Positions 16,679 through 26,102 are shown, numbered from the stretch's first letter. The stretch: DNA of 64,000 nt from 38-11 sp964539975 (GCA_964539975.1 CAZIKK010000002.1:148682-212681); one strand, 5' to 3'. Translations and numbers: made by a program. The notes: generated from the sequence alone by a model not told the origin.

Positions 16679-17308
16679 ATGAATAATGTCTATATTATTG
16701 ATCATCCATTAATACAACACAAGCTAACCATGTTAAGAGACAAAAATACTTCCTCAAAAGATTTTAGAGCTCTTGTCAGTGAAGTCTCTATGTTAATGGC
16801 ATATGAGGTGACTAGGAGTCTACCTTTAGAAGAGGTCGCAGTCGAAACGCCCATATGTAAGTCAAAGGGAAAATCCTTGAGTGGTTTAGACGTTGCCATT
16901 GTTCCAATTATGCGTGCTGGAATGGGTATGGTAGAAGGTATGCTATCATTGATTCCAAATGCAAAAGTAGGTCATATTGGAATATATCGAAACGAAGAAA
17001 CCATTCAACCTGTTGAGTATTATTGCAAGTTGCCATCTGATATTTCGAAGAGATTGGTTATTGTTACTGATCCAATGCTAGCGACTGGTGGTTCTTTAAG
17101 AGATGCTGTTACAATGTTGAAAAAAAGAGGGGCTGTCCAAATAAAAGCAATGATTCTAGTTGCAACTGAAGTTGGGATTGCAGAAGTTCAAAAGCACCAC
17201 CCCGACATAGAGATTTATACCATCTCTATTGACGAAGGACTTAATGAACATTCTTACATTGTTCCAGGTCTAGGTGATGCTGGTGATAGGTTATTTGGAA
17301 CTAAATAG
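16679..17308 (+). CDS. upp: Uracil phosphoribosyltransferase
   Basis: A 209-residue cytoplasmic enzyme that makes UMP from uracil and PRPP in pyrimidine salvage. Recognisable features are the N-terminal HPLIQHKLTMLRDKNTSS, AIVPIMRAGMGMVEG, the PRPP-binding loop VTDPMLATGGSL, and the C-terminal uracil-binding YIVPGLGDAGDRLFGTK. The length matches the family (208-209). AGAGGTG lies just upstream. It is a monocistronic unit bounded by its own promoter and terminator. Confidence 0.98.
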   Translation: MNNVYIIDHPLIQHKLTMLRDKNTSSKDFRALVSEVSMLMAYEVTRSLPLEEVAVETPICKSKGKSLSGLDVAIVPIMRAGMGMVEGMLSLIPNAKVGHIGIYRNEETIQPVEYYCKLPSDISKRLVIVTDPMLATGGSLRDAVTMLKKRGAVQIKAMILVATEVGIAEVQKHHPDIEIYTISIDEGLNEHSYIVPGLGDAGDRLFGTK

Positions 17309-17323
17309 GTGCATAGTATGAGT

Positions 17324-17349
17324 AAAAGGAACTGACTGTTCCTTTTTTT
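17324..17349 (+). terminator. Terminator of upp
   Basis: AAAAGGAAC and GTTCCTTTT flank a TGACT loop, followed by a T run to 17349. Confidence 0.85.
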
Positions 17350-17351
17350 CT

Positions 17352-17380
17352 TTGAATTATTATGTTTTTTTTATTATAAT
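17352..17380 (+). promoter_or_regulatory. Promoter of metF-metH
   Basis: TTGAAT (17352-17357), 17-base T-rich spacer, perfect TATAAT (17375-17380). The leader before metF is only about 25 nt, too short for a SAM riboswitch. Confidence 0.82.
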
Positions 17381-17410
17381 GAGTTAATCAAAGAACAAGA
17401 AGGTGGTCAA

Positions 17411-18271
17411 ATGTATCTATTAGAAAAATTCAAGAAAAAGTACCCAGTCATCTCTTTTGAGATTTTCCCTCCAAATGCCCATATGTCACTCAAAAAGCTA
17501 ATTGATGTCATTGATGAGTTGGCTATTTATCGCCCTGATTACATTTCAGTAACTTATGGTGCTTCTGGCAACTCAAATAACAATTATACGATTGATATTG
17601 CGGGCTATATAAAAGAGAAGTTCTCAATTGAGGCAATGCCGCATATGACATGTGTCTCTGCTTCAAAAGAACAAGTCTATGATCTTGCCGAACAACTAAT
17701 GAAAAAAGATATCAAGAATCTACTCGCCTTAAGAGGCGACTTGCCGAAAGATCTTTCCCAAAAGTCCAATGATTTTTCTTATGCATCTGACTTGATTTCT
17801 TTCATCAAAACACTACCGTTTCCAGTTGCAACATCTGCTGCTTGCTATCCTGAAGGTCATATGGAATCCCCCTCTATTGATATAGACATCCAACATTTAA
17901 AGTATAAAGTAAGCCAAGGTGTAGACTTTCTGATCACGCAACTCTTTTTTGACAATCAAAAGTTTTACTCATTCAAGGAAAAACTTGTACAACAGAGAAT
18001 AGACCCGCCTATATCAATAGGTATCATGCCCATTACAAATGCCAAACAAATAAAACGCATCCTCGCTTTAAGTGGTGCTTCTGTCCCTACCACATTAAAG
18101 AGAACATTGGATAAGTATGAAACTGATCCGTCTAGCATGTTCGAAGCTGGAATTGAATTCGCTTGCAACCAAATTGAAGAACTGTCAAGTTTTGGTGTTG
18201 ATGGTTATCACTTGTATGTAATGAACAAACCTGAAGTTGCAAAAAAAATCTACCGAAACATGGGATGGTAA
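17411..18271 (+). CDS. metF: 5,10-methylenetetrahydrofolate reductase
   Basis: A 286-residue TIM-barrel flavoprotein that reduces methylene-THF to methyl-THF. FEIFPPN at residues 17-23 carries the catalytic Glu; YISVTYGA, PHMTCVSAS and LALRGDLPKD are typical FAD/folate contacts; FLITQLFFDNQKF and IGIMPITN follow. The gene has AAGGTGG upstream and is followed after one base by metH, which uses its product. It is also the reductase of the methyl branch of one-carbon metabolism. Confidence 0.95.
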   Translation: MYLLEKFKKKYPVISFEIFPPNAHMSLKKLIDVIDELAIYRPDYISVTYGASGNSNNNYTIDIAGYIKEKFSIEAMPHMTCVSASKEQVYDLAEQLMKKDIKNLLALRGDLPKDLSQKSNDFSYASDLISFIKTLPFPVATSAACYPEGHMESPSIDIDIQHLKYKVSQGVDFLITQLFFDNQKFYSFKEKLVQQRIDPPISIGIMPITNAKQIKRILALSGASVPTTLKRTLDKYETDPSSMFEAGIEFACNQIEELSSFGVDGYHLYVMNKPEVAKKIYRNMGW

Positions 18272-18272
18272 T

Positions 18273-20663
18273 ATGAAATCAATGAATTTTATTCAATACA
18301 TGAAGCATCACTTAGTCGTTTTTGATGGCGCTATGGGAACTCAACTTCAATCACGTTTCTCTCCCGTTGCGTTGATGCCTGAAGAGTACAATCTTACTCA
18401 CCCTGATGCAATAAGGGATATACATATGAAATACGCTGCTGCTGGATCAAAGGTGATTACTACAAACACTTTTGGTGCAAATTCTTATAAAATGAGTGAT
18501 AGCAAATATAGCAGTACACAAATTGTTACCGAAGCTGTTCAAATAGTCAAATCCATTCCGGATGTTTATTGCGCTTTGGACATAGGCCCCATTGGGAAGC
18601 TACTTAAAAGTAATTCACCCAGCGATTTTGACTCTTTCTATGAATTGTTTGCACAACAAGTGAAAGCAGGCACAAAAGCAGGATGTGATCTTATTTTAAT
18701 AGAAACCATGACTGATTTATATGAAGCAAAAGCGGCTGTTTTAGCAGCTAAAGAGCACTCAAATCTGCCCATAGCCTGCACCATGACTCTCCAAAAGAAT
18801 GGAAGGACACTAACTGGCTCTGATATTATGACCATCGTGTCCGTACTAGAATCGCTTAGAGTTGATATAATAGGTCTGAACTGTTCTTTTGGCCCGGAAG
18901 AATTGTTTCCATACATTGAGTCTTTATCAAGTTTTTCATCAAAAAATTTATTGATTCAACCGAATGCAGGTATGCCAAAGATAGAAAATGGGAAAACACA
19001 CTACCATTACCCTCCCAGCCAATTCTCAAGAGAAATGATGAAGATAAAAGACTTAGGTGTCAATTGTCTCGGCGGATGCTGCGGCACCACACCCGAGCAT
19101 ATAAAAAGCCTTTCACAGTCGCTGTCTAACCTAAGTCCCACTCCCATAATTGATAAGCCTTATGCTTTCGTATCTTCTGGCACAAATACCATCCAAATTG
19201 ATGGGATAACGATTGTTGGTGAAAGCATTAATCCTACAGGTAAAAAGAAACTAAAACAAGCAATTTCTGATCTTGATCTAAGTTACATAAGGTCTCTTGC
19301 ACGTTCACAGGCAGATGATGGTGCAGATGTTTTGGACATTAACGTTGGTGTGCCTGGCAAAAATGAGATAGAATCCATGGCTAAAGTGATTGAGTCCGTT
19401 TCCCAAGAAGTATCCTTGCCTCTCCAAATTGACAGTTCAAACCCAGAAGTTATCGAATACGCCTTAAGATACTATAATGGGAAAGCACTAGTTAATTCTG
19501 TGAATGGAAAGCACGAATCAATGGCTACAATCCTTCCTTTAATCCAAAAATATGGAGGGATGATCATTGGTCTCACCATGAATGAACACGGCATCCCATT
19601 GAGTGCTGAAGAACGATTGAAAATTGCTGAAAGTTTAATAAACACCTCCAATCAATATGGGATTCCATTGAAAGACATGGTTATAGATTGTTTGACTTTG
19701 ACAGCATCTGCTCAACAAAAACATATTTTTGAAACAATTAGAGCCTTACAGTTGATTAAAATGCATTTGGGAGTTAAAACCTGTTTAGGTATAAGTAATG
19801 TCTCGTATGGTTTGCCTGAAAGAGAGCTGATAAATGCAACCTTTCTAGCTTCTGCATTGACTGCTGGGTTAGACCTAGCAATTATCAATACCTCCTCAAA
19901 GCTTTCAATGGGTATCATACGTTCTTTCAAAGTAATTGCTAACCAAGATCGTGACGCAAGCGAATTTATCCAAGCTTATCAGATTAATCAAGATAATAAG
20001 CCGGCACATAAAGACTCAAAAATATTAGGTGACGATCTACAAAGTTCAATCATTCATGCTAGGACAGAAGAAGGTGTGAGAATTGTGAGAAAAAAACTTC
20101 TACACTGCACTCCACTTGAACTCATAAATAAGGATATTGTGCCAGCTTTAGATGAAGTCGGAAGGCGGTATGAAGAAGGAGATATTTTTCTCCCACAACT
20201 ACTCAATTCTGCCGAAGCTACACAAAAGATTTTTGAAGTCCTAAAGCAACATGCTTCTCCAAGCGAAAACAACAGTCTTGATAAATCCATCGTTTTAGCA
20301 ACTGTAGCTGGTGATGTTCATGACATCGGCAAAAACATAGTCAAAATGTTGCTGGAAAACTACGGATTTCATATAATTGATTTAGGGAAGAATGTGCATT
20401 CATCCGAAATGTTGCGCGCTATCGAGACTCACCAAGCAACACTAGTTGGGCTAAGCGCTTTAATGACAACCACCGTTGCTAATATGGTAGACTCCATTCG
20501 GCTCATTAAAAAGCACTACCCCCATGTGAAAGTTATGGTTGGCGGAGCTGTTCTTAACAAGGAATACGCAACAGAGATTAAATCTGATTATTATGGAAAA
20601 GATGCACTTGAGGCGGTTACAATCGCAAAAAAACACTTTGATTCAATAAAAAATGAGGGTTAA
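18273..20663 (+). CDS. metH: Cobalamin-dependent methionine synthase, short form without reactivation domain
   Basis: A 796-residue enzyme transferring methyl from methyl-THF via cob(I)alamin to homocysteine. Domains in order: homocysteine/zinc barrel (about 1-290; Zn ligands C204, C269, C270 in LNCSFG and GGCCGTT), pterin-binding barrel (about 320-570; VGESINPTG), cobalamin cap (about 600-670) and B12-binding Rossmann domain (D681-H683-G686 in DVHDIGK). It stops there, so the C-terminal AdoMet-binding reactivation domain of E. coli MetH is missing. I start at the ATG one base after the metF stop; GGGATGG is a weak upstream site, so coupling to metF is likely. Confidence 0.95.
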   Translation: MKSMNFIQYMKHHLVVFDGAMGTQLQSRFSPVALMPEEYNLTHPDAIRDIHMKYAAAGSKVITTNTFGANSYKMSDSKYSSTQIVTEAVQIVKSIPDVYCALDIGPIGKLLKSNSPSDFDSFYELFAQQVKAGTKAGCDLILIETMTDLYEAKAAVLAAKEHSNLPIACTMTLQKNGRTLTGSDIMTIVSVLESLRVDIIGLNCSFGPEELFPYIESLSSFSSKNLLIQPNAGMPKIENGKTHYHYPPSQFSREMMKIKDLGVNCLGGCCGTTPEHIKSLSQSLSNLSPTPIIDKPYAFVSSGTNTIQIDGITIVGESINPTGKKKLKQAISDLDLSYIRSLARSQADDGADVLDINVGVPGKNEIESMAKVIESVSQEVSLPLQIDSSNPEVIEYALRYYNGKALVNSVNGKHESMATILPLIQKYGGMIIGLTMNEHGIPLSAEERLKIAESLINTSNQYGIPLKDMVIDCLTLTASAQQKHIFETIRALQLIKMHLGVKTCLGISNVSYGLPERELINATFLASALTAGLDLAIINTSSKLSMGIIRSFKVIANQDRDASEFIQAYQINQDNKPAHKDSKILGDDLQSSIIHARTEEGVRIVRKKLLHCTPLELINKDIVPALDEVGRRYEEGDIFLPQLLNSAEATQKIFEVLKQHASPSENNSLDKSIVLATVAGDVHDIGKNIVKMLLENYGFHIIDLGKNVHSSEMLRAIETHQATLVGLSALMTTTVANMVDSIRLIKKHYPHVKVMVGGAVLNKEYATEIKSDYYGKDALEAVTIAKKHFDSIKNEG

Positions 20664-20678
20664 CCCTCATTTTTTATT
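20645..20678. terminator. Bidirectional terminator between metH and lysC
   Basis: A perfect 17-bp inverted repeat without spacer (AATAAAAAATGAGGGTT and its complement) with A/T tracts on both sides. The metH stop (20661-20663) and the lysC stop (20667-20669) both lie inside it. Confidence 0.9.
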
Positions 20679-21983
20679 GAATGCTTCATATAAGGCTATA
20701 ATTGCTTTCTCCAAATCATTGTCATTAACACCAATAATAATATTTATCTCGCTTGAACCTTGATCAATTACTCGAATATTGACCCCTGCATTTCCCAAAG
20801 CTGTAAACACTCTCCCTGCAACACCTGCTGTGAAAGCCATGTTTTGTCCAACCACTGCAATCATTGCGATGTTTTTAAACACATTAATACTATCTGGAGA
20901 ACAAGATCTATCTATTTCACTTAAAACTTTCTCTAGTTTACCGTTCAATTTATTGCTGTCTATTACAATGGAAACTGTGTCTATCCCACTCGGAATGTTT
21001 TCAAATGTGATATCATACATCTCCAAAATAGATAGTATTCTTCTGACATAACCAACCTCAGAATTCATATAGAACTTTTGAAGTGCAATGATTGTAAAAT
21101 CTTTGCGTCCTGCAATACCAGTGATGGTTAAATCATCATCTTCCTTAATCTTTTCATTGGAAATAATCGTTCCCGGATCCTCTGGTAAGTTTGTGTTTCT
21201 AATATTTATTGGAATATTAGCATTTCTTACCGGATAGATTGCCTCATCATGTAACACAGAAGCTCCCATATAAGATAGTTCTCGCAACTCTCTATAGGTT
21301 ATATTTCTAATTTTTTTAGGATTTTTGATTATTCTTGGATCGGCCATCATGAATCCTGATACATCTGTCCAGTTCTCATATACATCAGCTTGCATACAAC
21401 TCGCAATCAAAGATCCTGTAATGTCAGAGCCTCCCCTAGAAAATGTTTTAATGTCCCCTAGTGCGCTTGTTCCATAAAAGCCAGGGATAACTGCATACTG
21501 CACATCCTTTAATCGCTCATTCATTATTCTGGTGGTTTTATCATAGTCAAGAGAACCATCCATTTTAAAGAAAATAACATCTTTTGCATCTACAAACTCA
21601 TAGTCTAGATAGTTTGCTAATATCAGTGCGTTCAAGTATTCTCCTCTGCTTGCTAGATAATCTATGGAAATGCCTTTATTTAATTCATTCTTGATGCCAC
21701 TTAAGTAAAGGTCTATATCTAATTGCTTGCAAAGAGATCTGGAAATATCTTTAAATCTATCTTCGATCATTTTAAATACTTGGTCAAACGGTACAGAATA
21801 AGTTAAATGTGCATGACATAAATACAATAGGTCCGTTATTTTGTTATCTCCATCCATTCTTTTCCCAGGAGCAGATACAACGATAAACCTTTTATCTTTA
21901 TCAGCTTTTATTATTTTAGCTGCTTTTTTTAGCTGTTCTCCACTTGACGTTGATGTTCCCCCAAATTTTGCAACTTTTAACAC
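20667..21983 (-). CDS. lysC: Aspartate kinase (monofunctional)
   Basis: A 438-residue enzyme catalysing the first step from aspartate to lysine, threonine and methionine. The kinase domain starts VAKFGGTSTSSG; FSRGGSDITGSLIA and DPRIIKNPKKI are typical. Two ACT domains follow (from about residue 300; the second contains MAFTAGVAGRVFTALG), which bind feedback effectors. The start is GTG at 21983, seven bases after AGGAGG; the longer reading frame upstream shows no homology. No T-box or lysine riboswitch fits in the 144-base gap upstream. Confidence 0.95.
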   Translation of the reverse strand: MLKVAKFGGTSTSSGEQLKKAAKIIKADKDKRFIVVSAPGKRMDGDNKITDLLYLCHAHLTYSVPFDQVFKMIEDRFKDISRSLCKQLDIDLYLSGIKNELNKGISIDYLASRGEYLNALILANYLDYEFVDAKDVIFFKMDGSLDYDKTTRIMNERLKDVQYAVIPGFYGTSALGDIKTFSRGGSDITGSLIASCMQADVYENWTDVSGFMMADPRIIKNPKKIRNITYRELRELSYMGASVLHDEAIYPVRNANIPINIRNTNLPEDPGTIISNEKIKEDDDLTITGIAGRKDFTIIALQKFYMNSEVGYVRRILSILEMYDITFENIPSGIDTVSIVIDSNKLNGKLEKVLSEIDRSCSPDSINVFKNIAMIAVVGQNMAFTAGVAGRVFTALGNAGVNIRVIDQGSSEINIIIGVNDNDLEKAIIALYEAFNKK

Positions 21984-22026
21984 TTTGTGTCCTCCTCGAA
22001 AACATTTGTTTATGGATCGTAAACTC

Positions 22027-22040
22027 ATAGTATATACTAT
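22027..22040. promoter_or_regulatory. 14-bp palindrome in the lysC promoter region
   Basis: ATAGTATATACTAT is a perfect palindrome 44-57 bases upstream of the lysC GTG, over a TATAGT -10-like element. It could be an operator or a chance AT-rich sequence. Confidence 0.3.
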
Positions 22041-22127
22041 ACACCATTGCTGATAGAAAATAAACAATTATTTCTGTTCTTTTGCAAAAAAAGGTGCTTT
22101 TTTGAATTGGACCGGTTATTTGTTGAA

Positions 22128-24023
22128 TTATGATAACTCGTACCCGTTCATGTCTTGATCCTCACTTATCCAATCCATAGCTTCTTGTGAAATACCTTTG
22201 CTATCAAGGTTATATGCACCCGTCAACTCAGCAACACTTCCATGCTCAATGAAAGCATCGGGTAACGTCAACATTCTAAATCTGCAATGATCAGATAATT
22301 CACTGGCAATTAAGTTGCCTACCGTTCCTTTTGCAACTGTCTCATCTATAAACAAAACTTTGCTACCCTTTTGAATCATATTGCGCATTTGTCTAGTGTA
22401 AATAGGCTTGATTGCCTGAAGCTTAATCAAGCCGGCATCAACCCCGTTTCTTCTAAGCTCTGAGACGGCTTCGATAGATTCTTTAGTGAGTCTTCCATAG
22501 GTCATGAGCATCATGTCTTTCCCTTCTTTTAATAATTGAGGTGCCATGATTTGTTCGATAGAATATGCTGGCTCTTTCGTGGTTCTTTTCGCCTCGCCTC
22601 TTGGATATCTAATTACCACTGGTCCAGTCATTTCAAGCACAGCGTATTCCAACATGTTTTCTAAATCAGTTGAGTTGGAAGGTGTTAGGATTGTAAGATT
22701 TGGTATTTGGTATAGAAAGCCCGAATCGAAAACACCTTGATGAGTCTCACCGTCACTTCCTACCAGTCCAGCTCTATCCACACAAATAACAACATGATGA
22801 TTTTGTAATGCAATGTCATGCACAAGTTGATCATAAGCTCGTTGAAGAAATGTTGCATATATGGCATACACCGGAATCATGTCAGCAGCTGCCATTCCAG
22901 CTGCTAAAGTCATACCATGCTGTTCAGCTATTCCAACATCAAAAAATCTATTGGGGAACTGGTCTGCAAAGGCATCCAACCCTGTCCCATTTTTCATAGC
23001 TGCTGTTACCGCGACCACTCGATTTTCTTTTTTTGCTATGTCGACAATTTTTTTGCCAAATACATCCGAAAATGTTTCGGTTTCTTTACTTTTGATCTCT
23101 CCTGATTCTTTGTCAAATTTCCCCACCCCGTGAAAAACACCTGGGTTATCCTCAGCAGGTTTGTACCCTTTTCCTTTTTTTGTGTGTACGTGCAGGACTA
23201 GTGGTTCTTTTGAAAATTTAATTCTTTTTAATATGTCAATTAAATCCTCTAGATTATGTCCATCTACTGGACCAATATATTTAATTCCAAACTCTTCAAA
23301 CAACATGCCTCCATTCACAAAAAAAGACTTAGAAGCTTCTTTGATCCTCTTGATAAACCTGACCAAGTGCTTTCCAATCATAGGTACAGTATTTAAAACT
23401 CTTTCCACACTTTTTTTTGTTGAATAGTACCTTGCTCCTGCTCTCATTTTTGACAAACTTGTTGAAATACTGCCAACATTCTTCGAAATGGACATTTCGT
23501 TATCGTTTAGAATGATAATCAGATTGGTTTTTTTTCTACCGACATTGTTTAATGCCTCTAATGCCATTCCGCCTGTCAAGGCACCATCTCCAATAAGAGC
23601 AATCACATGGTGCTTTTCTCCTCTAAGATCTCTTGCATTGGCAAATCCCAACGCAGCAGAAATCGAAGTGCTACTGTGTCCCGTTTCAAAAACATCATGT
23701 TCACTCTCGGCTCTTTTAGGAAATCCGCTTAAGCCGCCATGTTGCCTAATTGTATATAATCTATCTTTTCTGCCTGTTAAAATCTTGTGAACATAACTCT
23801 GATGCCCCACATCAAAAATAAACTTGTCCTCTGGAGATTCAAACACATAGTGCATTGCAATTGTCAGCTCCACCACACCAAGGTTTGAAGCTAAATGTCC
23901 TCCTGTGTTAGAGATCGTCTCAATCATAAACTCTCGAATCTCTTTAGCTAATAATTTGAGTTCTTCCATGTTCATATCTTTTATTCTTTGTTTGTTATCA
24001 ATTTGATTCAGCAATTTTTCCAT
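22128..24023 (-). CDS. dxs: 1-deoxy-D-xylulose-5-phosphate synthase
   Basis: A 631-residue thiamine-diphosphate enzyme that condenses pyruvate and glyceraldehyde-3-phosphate in the first step of the MEP isoprenoid pathway. Motifs: FDVGHQSYVHKILTGR, the ThDP-binding GDGALTGGMALEALNN, the catalytic Glu region FDVGIAEQHGMTLAAGMA and DRAGLVGSDGETHQG. Length fits the family (about 620-635). GAGGG lies upstream of the ATG. It has its own promoter and no MEP-pathway neighbours. Confidence 0.97.
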   Translation of the reverse strand: MEKLLNQIDNKQRIKDMNMEELKLLAKEIREFMIETISNTGGHLASNLGVVELTIAMHYVFESPEDKFIFDVGHQSYVHKILTGRKDRLYTIRQHGGLSGFPKRAESEHDVFETGHSSTSISAALGFANARDLRGEKHHVIALIGDGALTGGMALEALNNVGRKKTNLIIILNDNEMSISKNVGSISTSLSKMRAGARYYSTKKSVERVLNTVPMIGKHLVRFIKRIKEASKSFFVNGGMLFEEFGIKYIGPVDGHNLEDLIDILKRIKFSKEPLVLHVHTKKGKGYKPAEDNPGVFHGVGKFDKESGEIKSKETETFSDVFGKKIVDIAKKENRVVAVTAAMKNGTGLDAFADQFPNRFFDVGIAEQHGMTLAAGMAAADMIPVYAIYATFLQRAYDQLVHDIALQNHHVVICVDRAGLVGSDGETHQGVFDSGFLYQIPNLTILTPSNSTDLENMLEYAVLEMTGPVVIRYPRGEAKRTTKEPAYSIEQIMAPQLLKEGKDMMLMTYGRLTKESIEAVSELRRNGVDAGLIKLQAIKPIYTRQMRNMIQKGSKVLFIDETVAKGTVGNLIASELSDHCRFRMLTLPDAFIEHGSVAELTGAYNLDSKGISQEAMDWISEDQDMNGYELS

Positions 24024-24048
24024 CCTATCCCTCGTTGTTAATCATGCC

Positions 24049-24078
24049 ATTATACCACATTGTTTTTTTATTTAGCAA
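24049..24078 (-). promoter_or_regulatory. Promoter of dxs
   Basis: TTGCTA (complement of 24073-24078), 18-base spacer, perfect TATAAT (complement of 24049-24054), 26 bases before the dxs ATG. Confidence 0.7.
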
Positions 24079-24100
24079 TTATTTATAAGCCCTTCTCATA

Positions 24101-24144
24101 AAAAGCCCCCCCTCGCGTTTAACCCAATCCGAGGGGGGGCTTTT
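24101..24144 (-). terminator. Strong terminator of groESL
   Basis: A 15-bp perfect stem, AAAAGCCCCCCCTCG with its complement, 14-base loop. The run of seven G-C pairs stands out in this AT-rich DNA. A T-rich stretch follows on both strands. Confidence 0.93.
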
Positions 24145-24165
24145 AGTTTATACATTCTTAGTTAA

Positions 24166-25803
24166 TTACATCATTCCTGGCATGCCACCTGGCATACCAC
24201 CTGGCATACCTGCTGCATCATTGTCTTTTTTTGGTTCTTCTACAACCGCTGCCTCAGTTGTCAATACCATTGCTGACACAGAAGCCGCATTTTGCAAGGC
24301 TGATCGCGTTACTTTTGCTGGATCTACAATTCCCGCTTGTACCATGTTCACATATTTGCCGTTAAGAGCATCGAATCCTTCTCCTAAAGCACTAGATTTA
24401 ACTTTCTCTACGATGACAGAACCTTCTAGTCCTGCATTTGCTGCAATTTGTCTCAATGGCTCTTCTAATGCTCTCATGATGATCAATGCGCCTGTCTTAG
24501 CATCTCCTTCAAGCCCTTCTGCTGCTTTTGCAACTGCTGCAATTGTGTTGACGAGTGCAACGCCTCCGCCTGAAACAATTCCTTCTTCAACGGCTGCTCT
24601 AGTTGCATTTAATGCATCTTCAATTCTAAGTTTTTTCTCTTTCATCTCAGTTTCTGTCGCTGCACCAACATTGATCACAGCAACACCACCTGATAATTTA
24701 GCTAGTCTCTCTTGTAACTTTTCTTTATCAAACTCTGAAGTCGATTCTTCCAACTGAACTTTGATTTGTCTAACTCTGTCGTTAATCGCTTCTTGTGTGC
24801 CTGCGCCATCTACGATTGTAGTGTTCTCTTTGTCGACCTTAACCGTTTTTGCACTACCCAACATTTCTAATGTCGCTTCTTTTATGTCATATCCTAATTC
24901 TTCTGATATGACTTCGCCACCTGTTAATGTCGCTATGTCACGAAGCATTTCTTTTCTTCTATCACCAAATCCAGGGGCTTTTACTGCTACACAGTTAAAC
25001 GTTCCTCTTAGCTTATTGACTACTAATGTCGCCAAAGCTTCTCCCTCAATATCTTCGGCAATGATCAATAATGGTTTTCCTTGTTGAACGATTTTTTCAA
25101 GAATTGGTAGAATGTCTTGGATATTTGTTATCTTCTTATCCGTAATCAATATGTAAGCTTCTTCCAAAGTTGCTTCCATTTTTTCTGTGTCAGAAACCAT
25201 GTAAGGAGATAAATACCCTCTGTCAAACTGCATTCCTTCAACAACATCTAAATTGGTTTCCATTGTCTTGGATTCTTCAACAGTAATTACGCCTTCTCTG
25301 CCTACTTTATCCATTGCTTCTGAAATCAGTTTTCCAATAAATGAGTCGGAAGCTGAAATAGAAGCTACTTGAGCAATATCTTCACTCGTTTCAACCTTTT
25401 TAGACAAACCTTTCATATCTTCTACAGCTGCATCAACTGCAATCTGGATTCCTTTTTTCAATATCATCGGGTTGGCCCCTGCTGCTACATTCCTCAGGCC
25501 TTCTCTAATTATTGCCTGAGCTAAAAGAGTTGCTGTGGTCGTTCCATCTCCTGCAACATCATTGGTTTTTGTTGCCACTTCTTTTACTAGTTGTGCACCT
25601 AAATCTTCATAGGGATCGCTTAATTCGATTTCTCTTGCTATTGTAACACCGTCATTTGTGATTAGTGGGCTACCAAAAGATTTTTGCAGCACAACATTCC
25701 TTCCTTTTGGTCCAAGCGTAACTTTTATAGTGTCCGCAAGTTTATTGACACCTGTTTCCATTGCTCTTCTTGCTTCTTCATCAAATTTGATTAATTTTGC
25801 CAT
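24166..25803 (-). CDS. groL: Chaperonin GroEL (Hsp60)
   Basis: A 545-residue subunit of the 14-mer cage that folds proteins with ATP and GroES. Recognisable: KLADTIKVTLGPKGRNVVL, VAGDGTTTATLLAQAI with the catalytic Asp, the apical-domain KAPGFGDRRKEML, and the flexible C-terminus of GGMP repeats ending MPGMM. It directly follows groS and ends before a strong terminator. HrcA should repress it through the CIRCE element upstream of groS. Confidence 0.99.
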   Translation of the reverse strand: MAKLIKFDEEARRAMETGVNKLADTIKVTLGPKGRNVVLQKSFGSPLITNDGVTIAREIELSDPYEDLGAQLVKEVATKTNDVAGDGTTTATLLAQAIIREGLRNVAAGANPMILKKGIQIAVDAAVEDMKGLSKKVETSEDIAQVASISASDSFIGKLISEAMDKVGREGVITVEESKTMETNLDVVEGMQFDRGYLSPYMVSDTEKMEATLEEAYILITDKKITNIQDILPILEKIVQQGKPLLIIAEDIEGEALATLVVNKLRGTFNCVAVKAPGFGDRRKEMLRDIATLTGGEVISEELGYDIKEATLEMLGSAKTVKVDKENTTIVDGAGTQEAINDRVRQIKVQLEESTSEFDKEKLQERLAKLSGGVAVINVGAATETEMKEKKLRIEDALNATRAAVEEGIVSGGGVALVNTIAAVAKAAEGLEGDAKTGALIIMRALEEPLRQIAANAGLEGSVIVEKVKSSALGEGFDALNGKYVNMVQAGIVDPAKVTRSALQNAASVSAMVLTTEAAVVEEPKKDNDAAGMPGGMPGGMPGMM

Positions 25804-25820
25804 CTCTTAACACCTCTCCC

Positions 25821-26102
25821 TTATTCAACGATTGCTAATATATCATCTAGTTTCAATACTGTATATTCCATGTTATCCATTTTGACTTCGGTTCCCGCAT
25901 ACTTAGAAAAAATCACCTTGTCGCCAACTTTTATCTCTTCTTTCTTCTTTTCATCATTCAATATTCCTGTTCCAACTGCAATGACTTCGGCCATTTGAGG
26001 TTTTTCCTTTGCTGAACCCGGTAAAACAATACCGCTTTGCGTTTTCTCCTCAGCCTCTAGTACTTTAATAACCAATCTGTTTCCAAGTGGCTTAATATTC
26101 AT
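25821..26102 (-). CDS. groS: Co-chaperonin GroES (Hsp10)
   Basis: A 93-residue co-chaperonin forming the heptameric lid of GroEL. It starts MNIKPLGNRLVIKVLEAEE; the mobile loop is TQSGIVLPGSAKEKPQ, followed by GDKVIFSKYAGTEVK. The start has AGGAGG upstream. It lies 17 bases before groL and behind a CIRCE-controlled promoter. Confidence 0.99.
   Translation of the reverse strand: MNIKPLGNRLVIKVLEAEEKTQSGIVLPGSAKEKPQMAEVIAVGTGILNDEKKKEEIKVGDKVIFSKYAGTEVKMDNMEYTVLKLDDILAIVE

Noticed and set aside
17381..17410. SAM riboswitch (S-box) before metF
   Set aside because: The leader after the promoter is about 25 nt, far shorter than any SAM riboswitch.
21984..22127. Lysine riboswitch or T-box before lysC
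   Set aside because: The gap is 144 bases, no T-box core (GGTGGTACCGCGG) is present and no terminator hairpin precedes the ribosome binding site.
24166..24215. Short tandem DNA repeat
   Set aside because: It encodes the GGMP-rich C-terminus of GroEL, a protein-level repeat found in all GroELs.
24182..25087. Two long plus-strand frames opposite groL
   Set aside because: Both are shadows of the groL codon pattern, including the PPGIPPG stretch opposite the GGMP tail.
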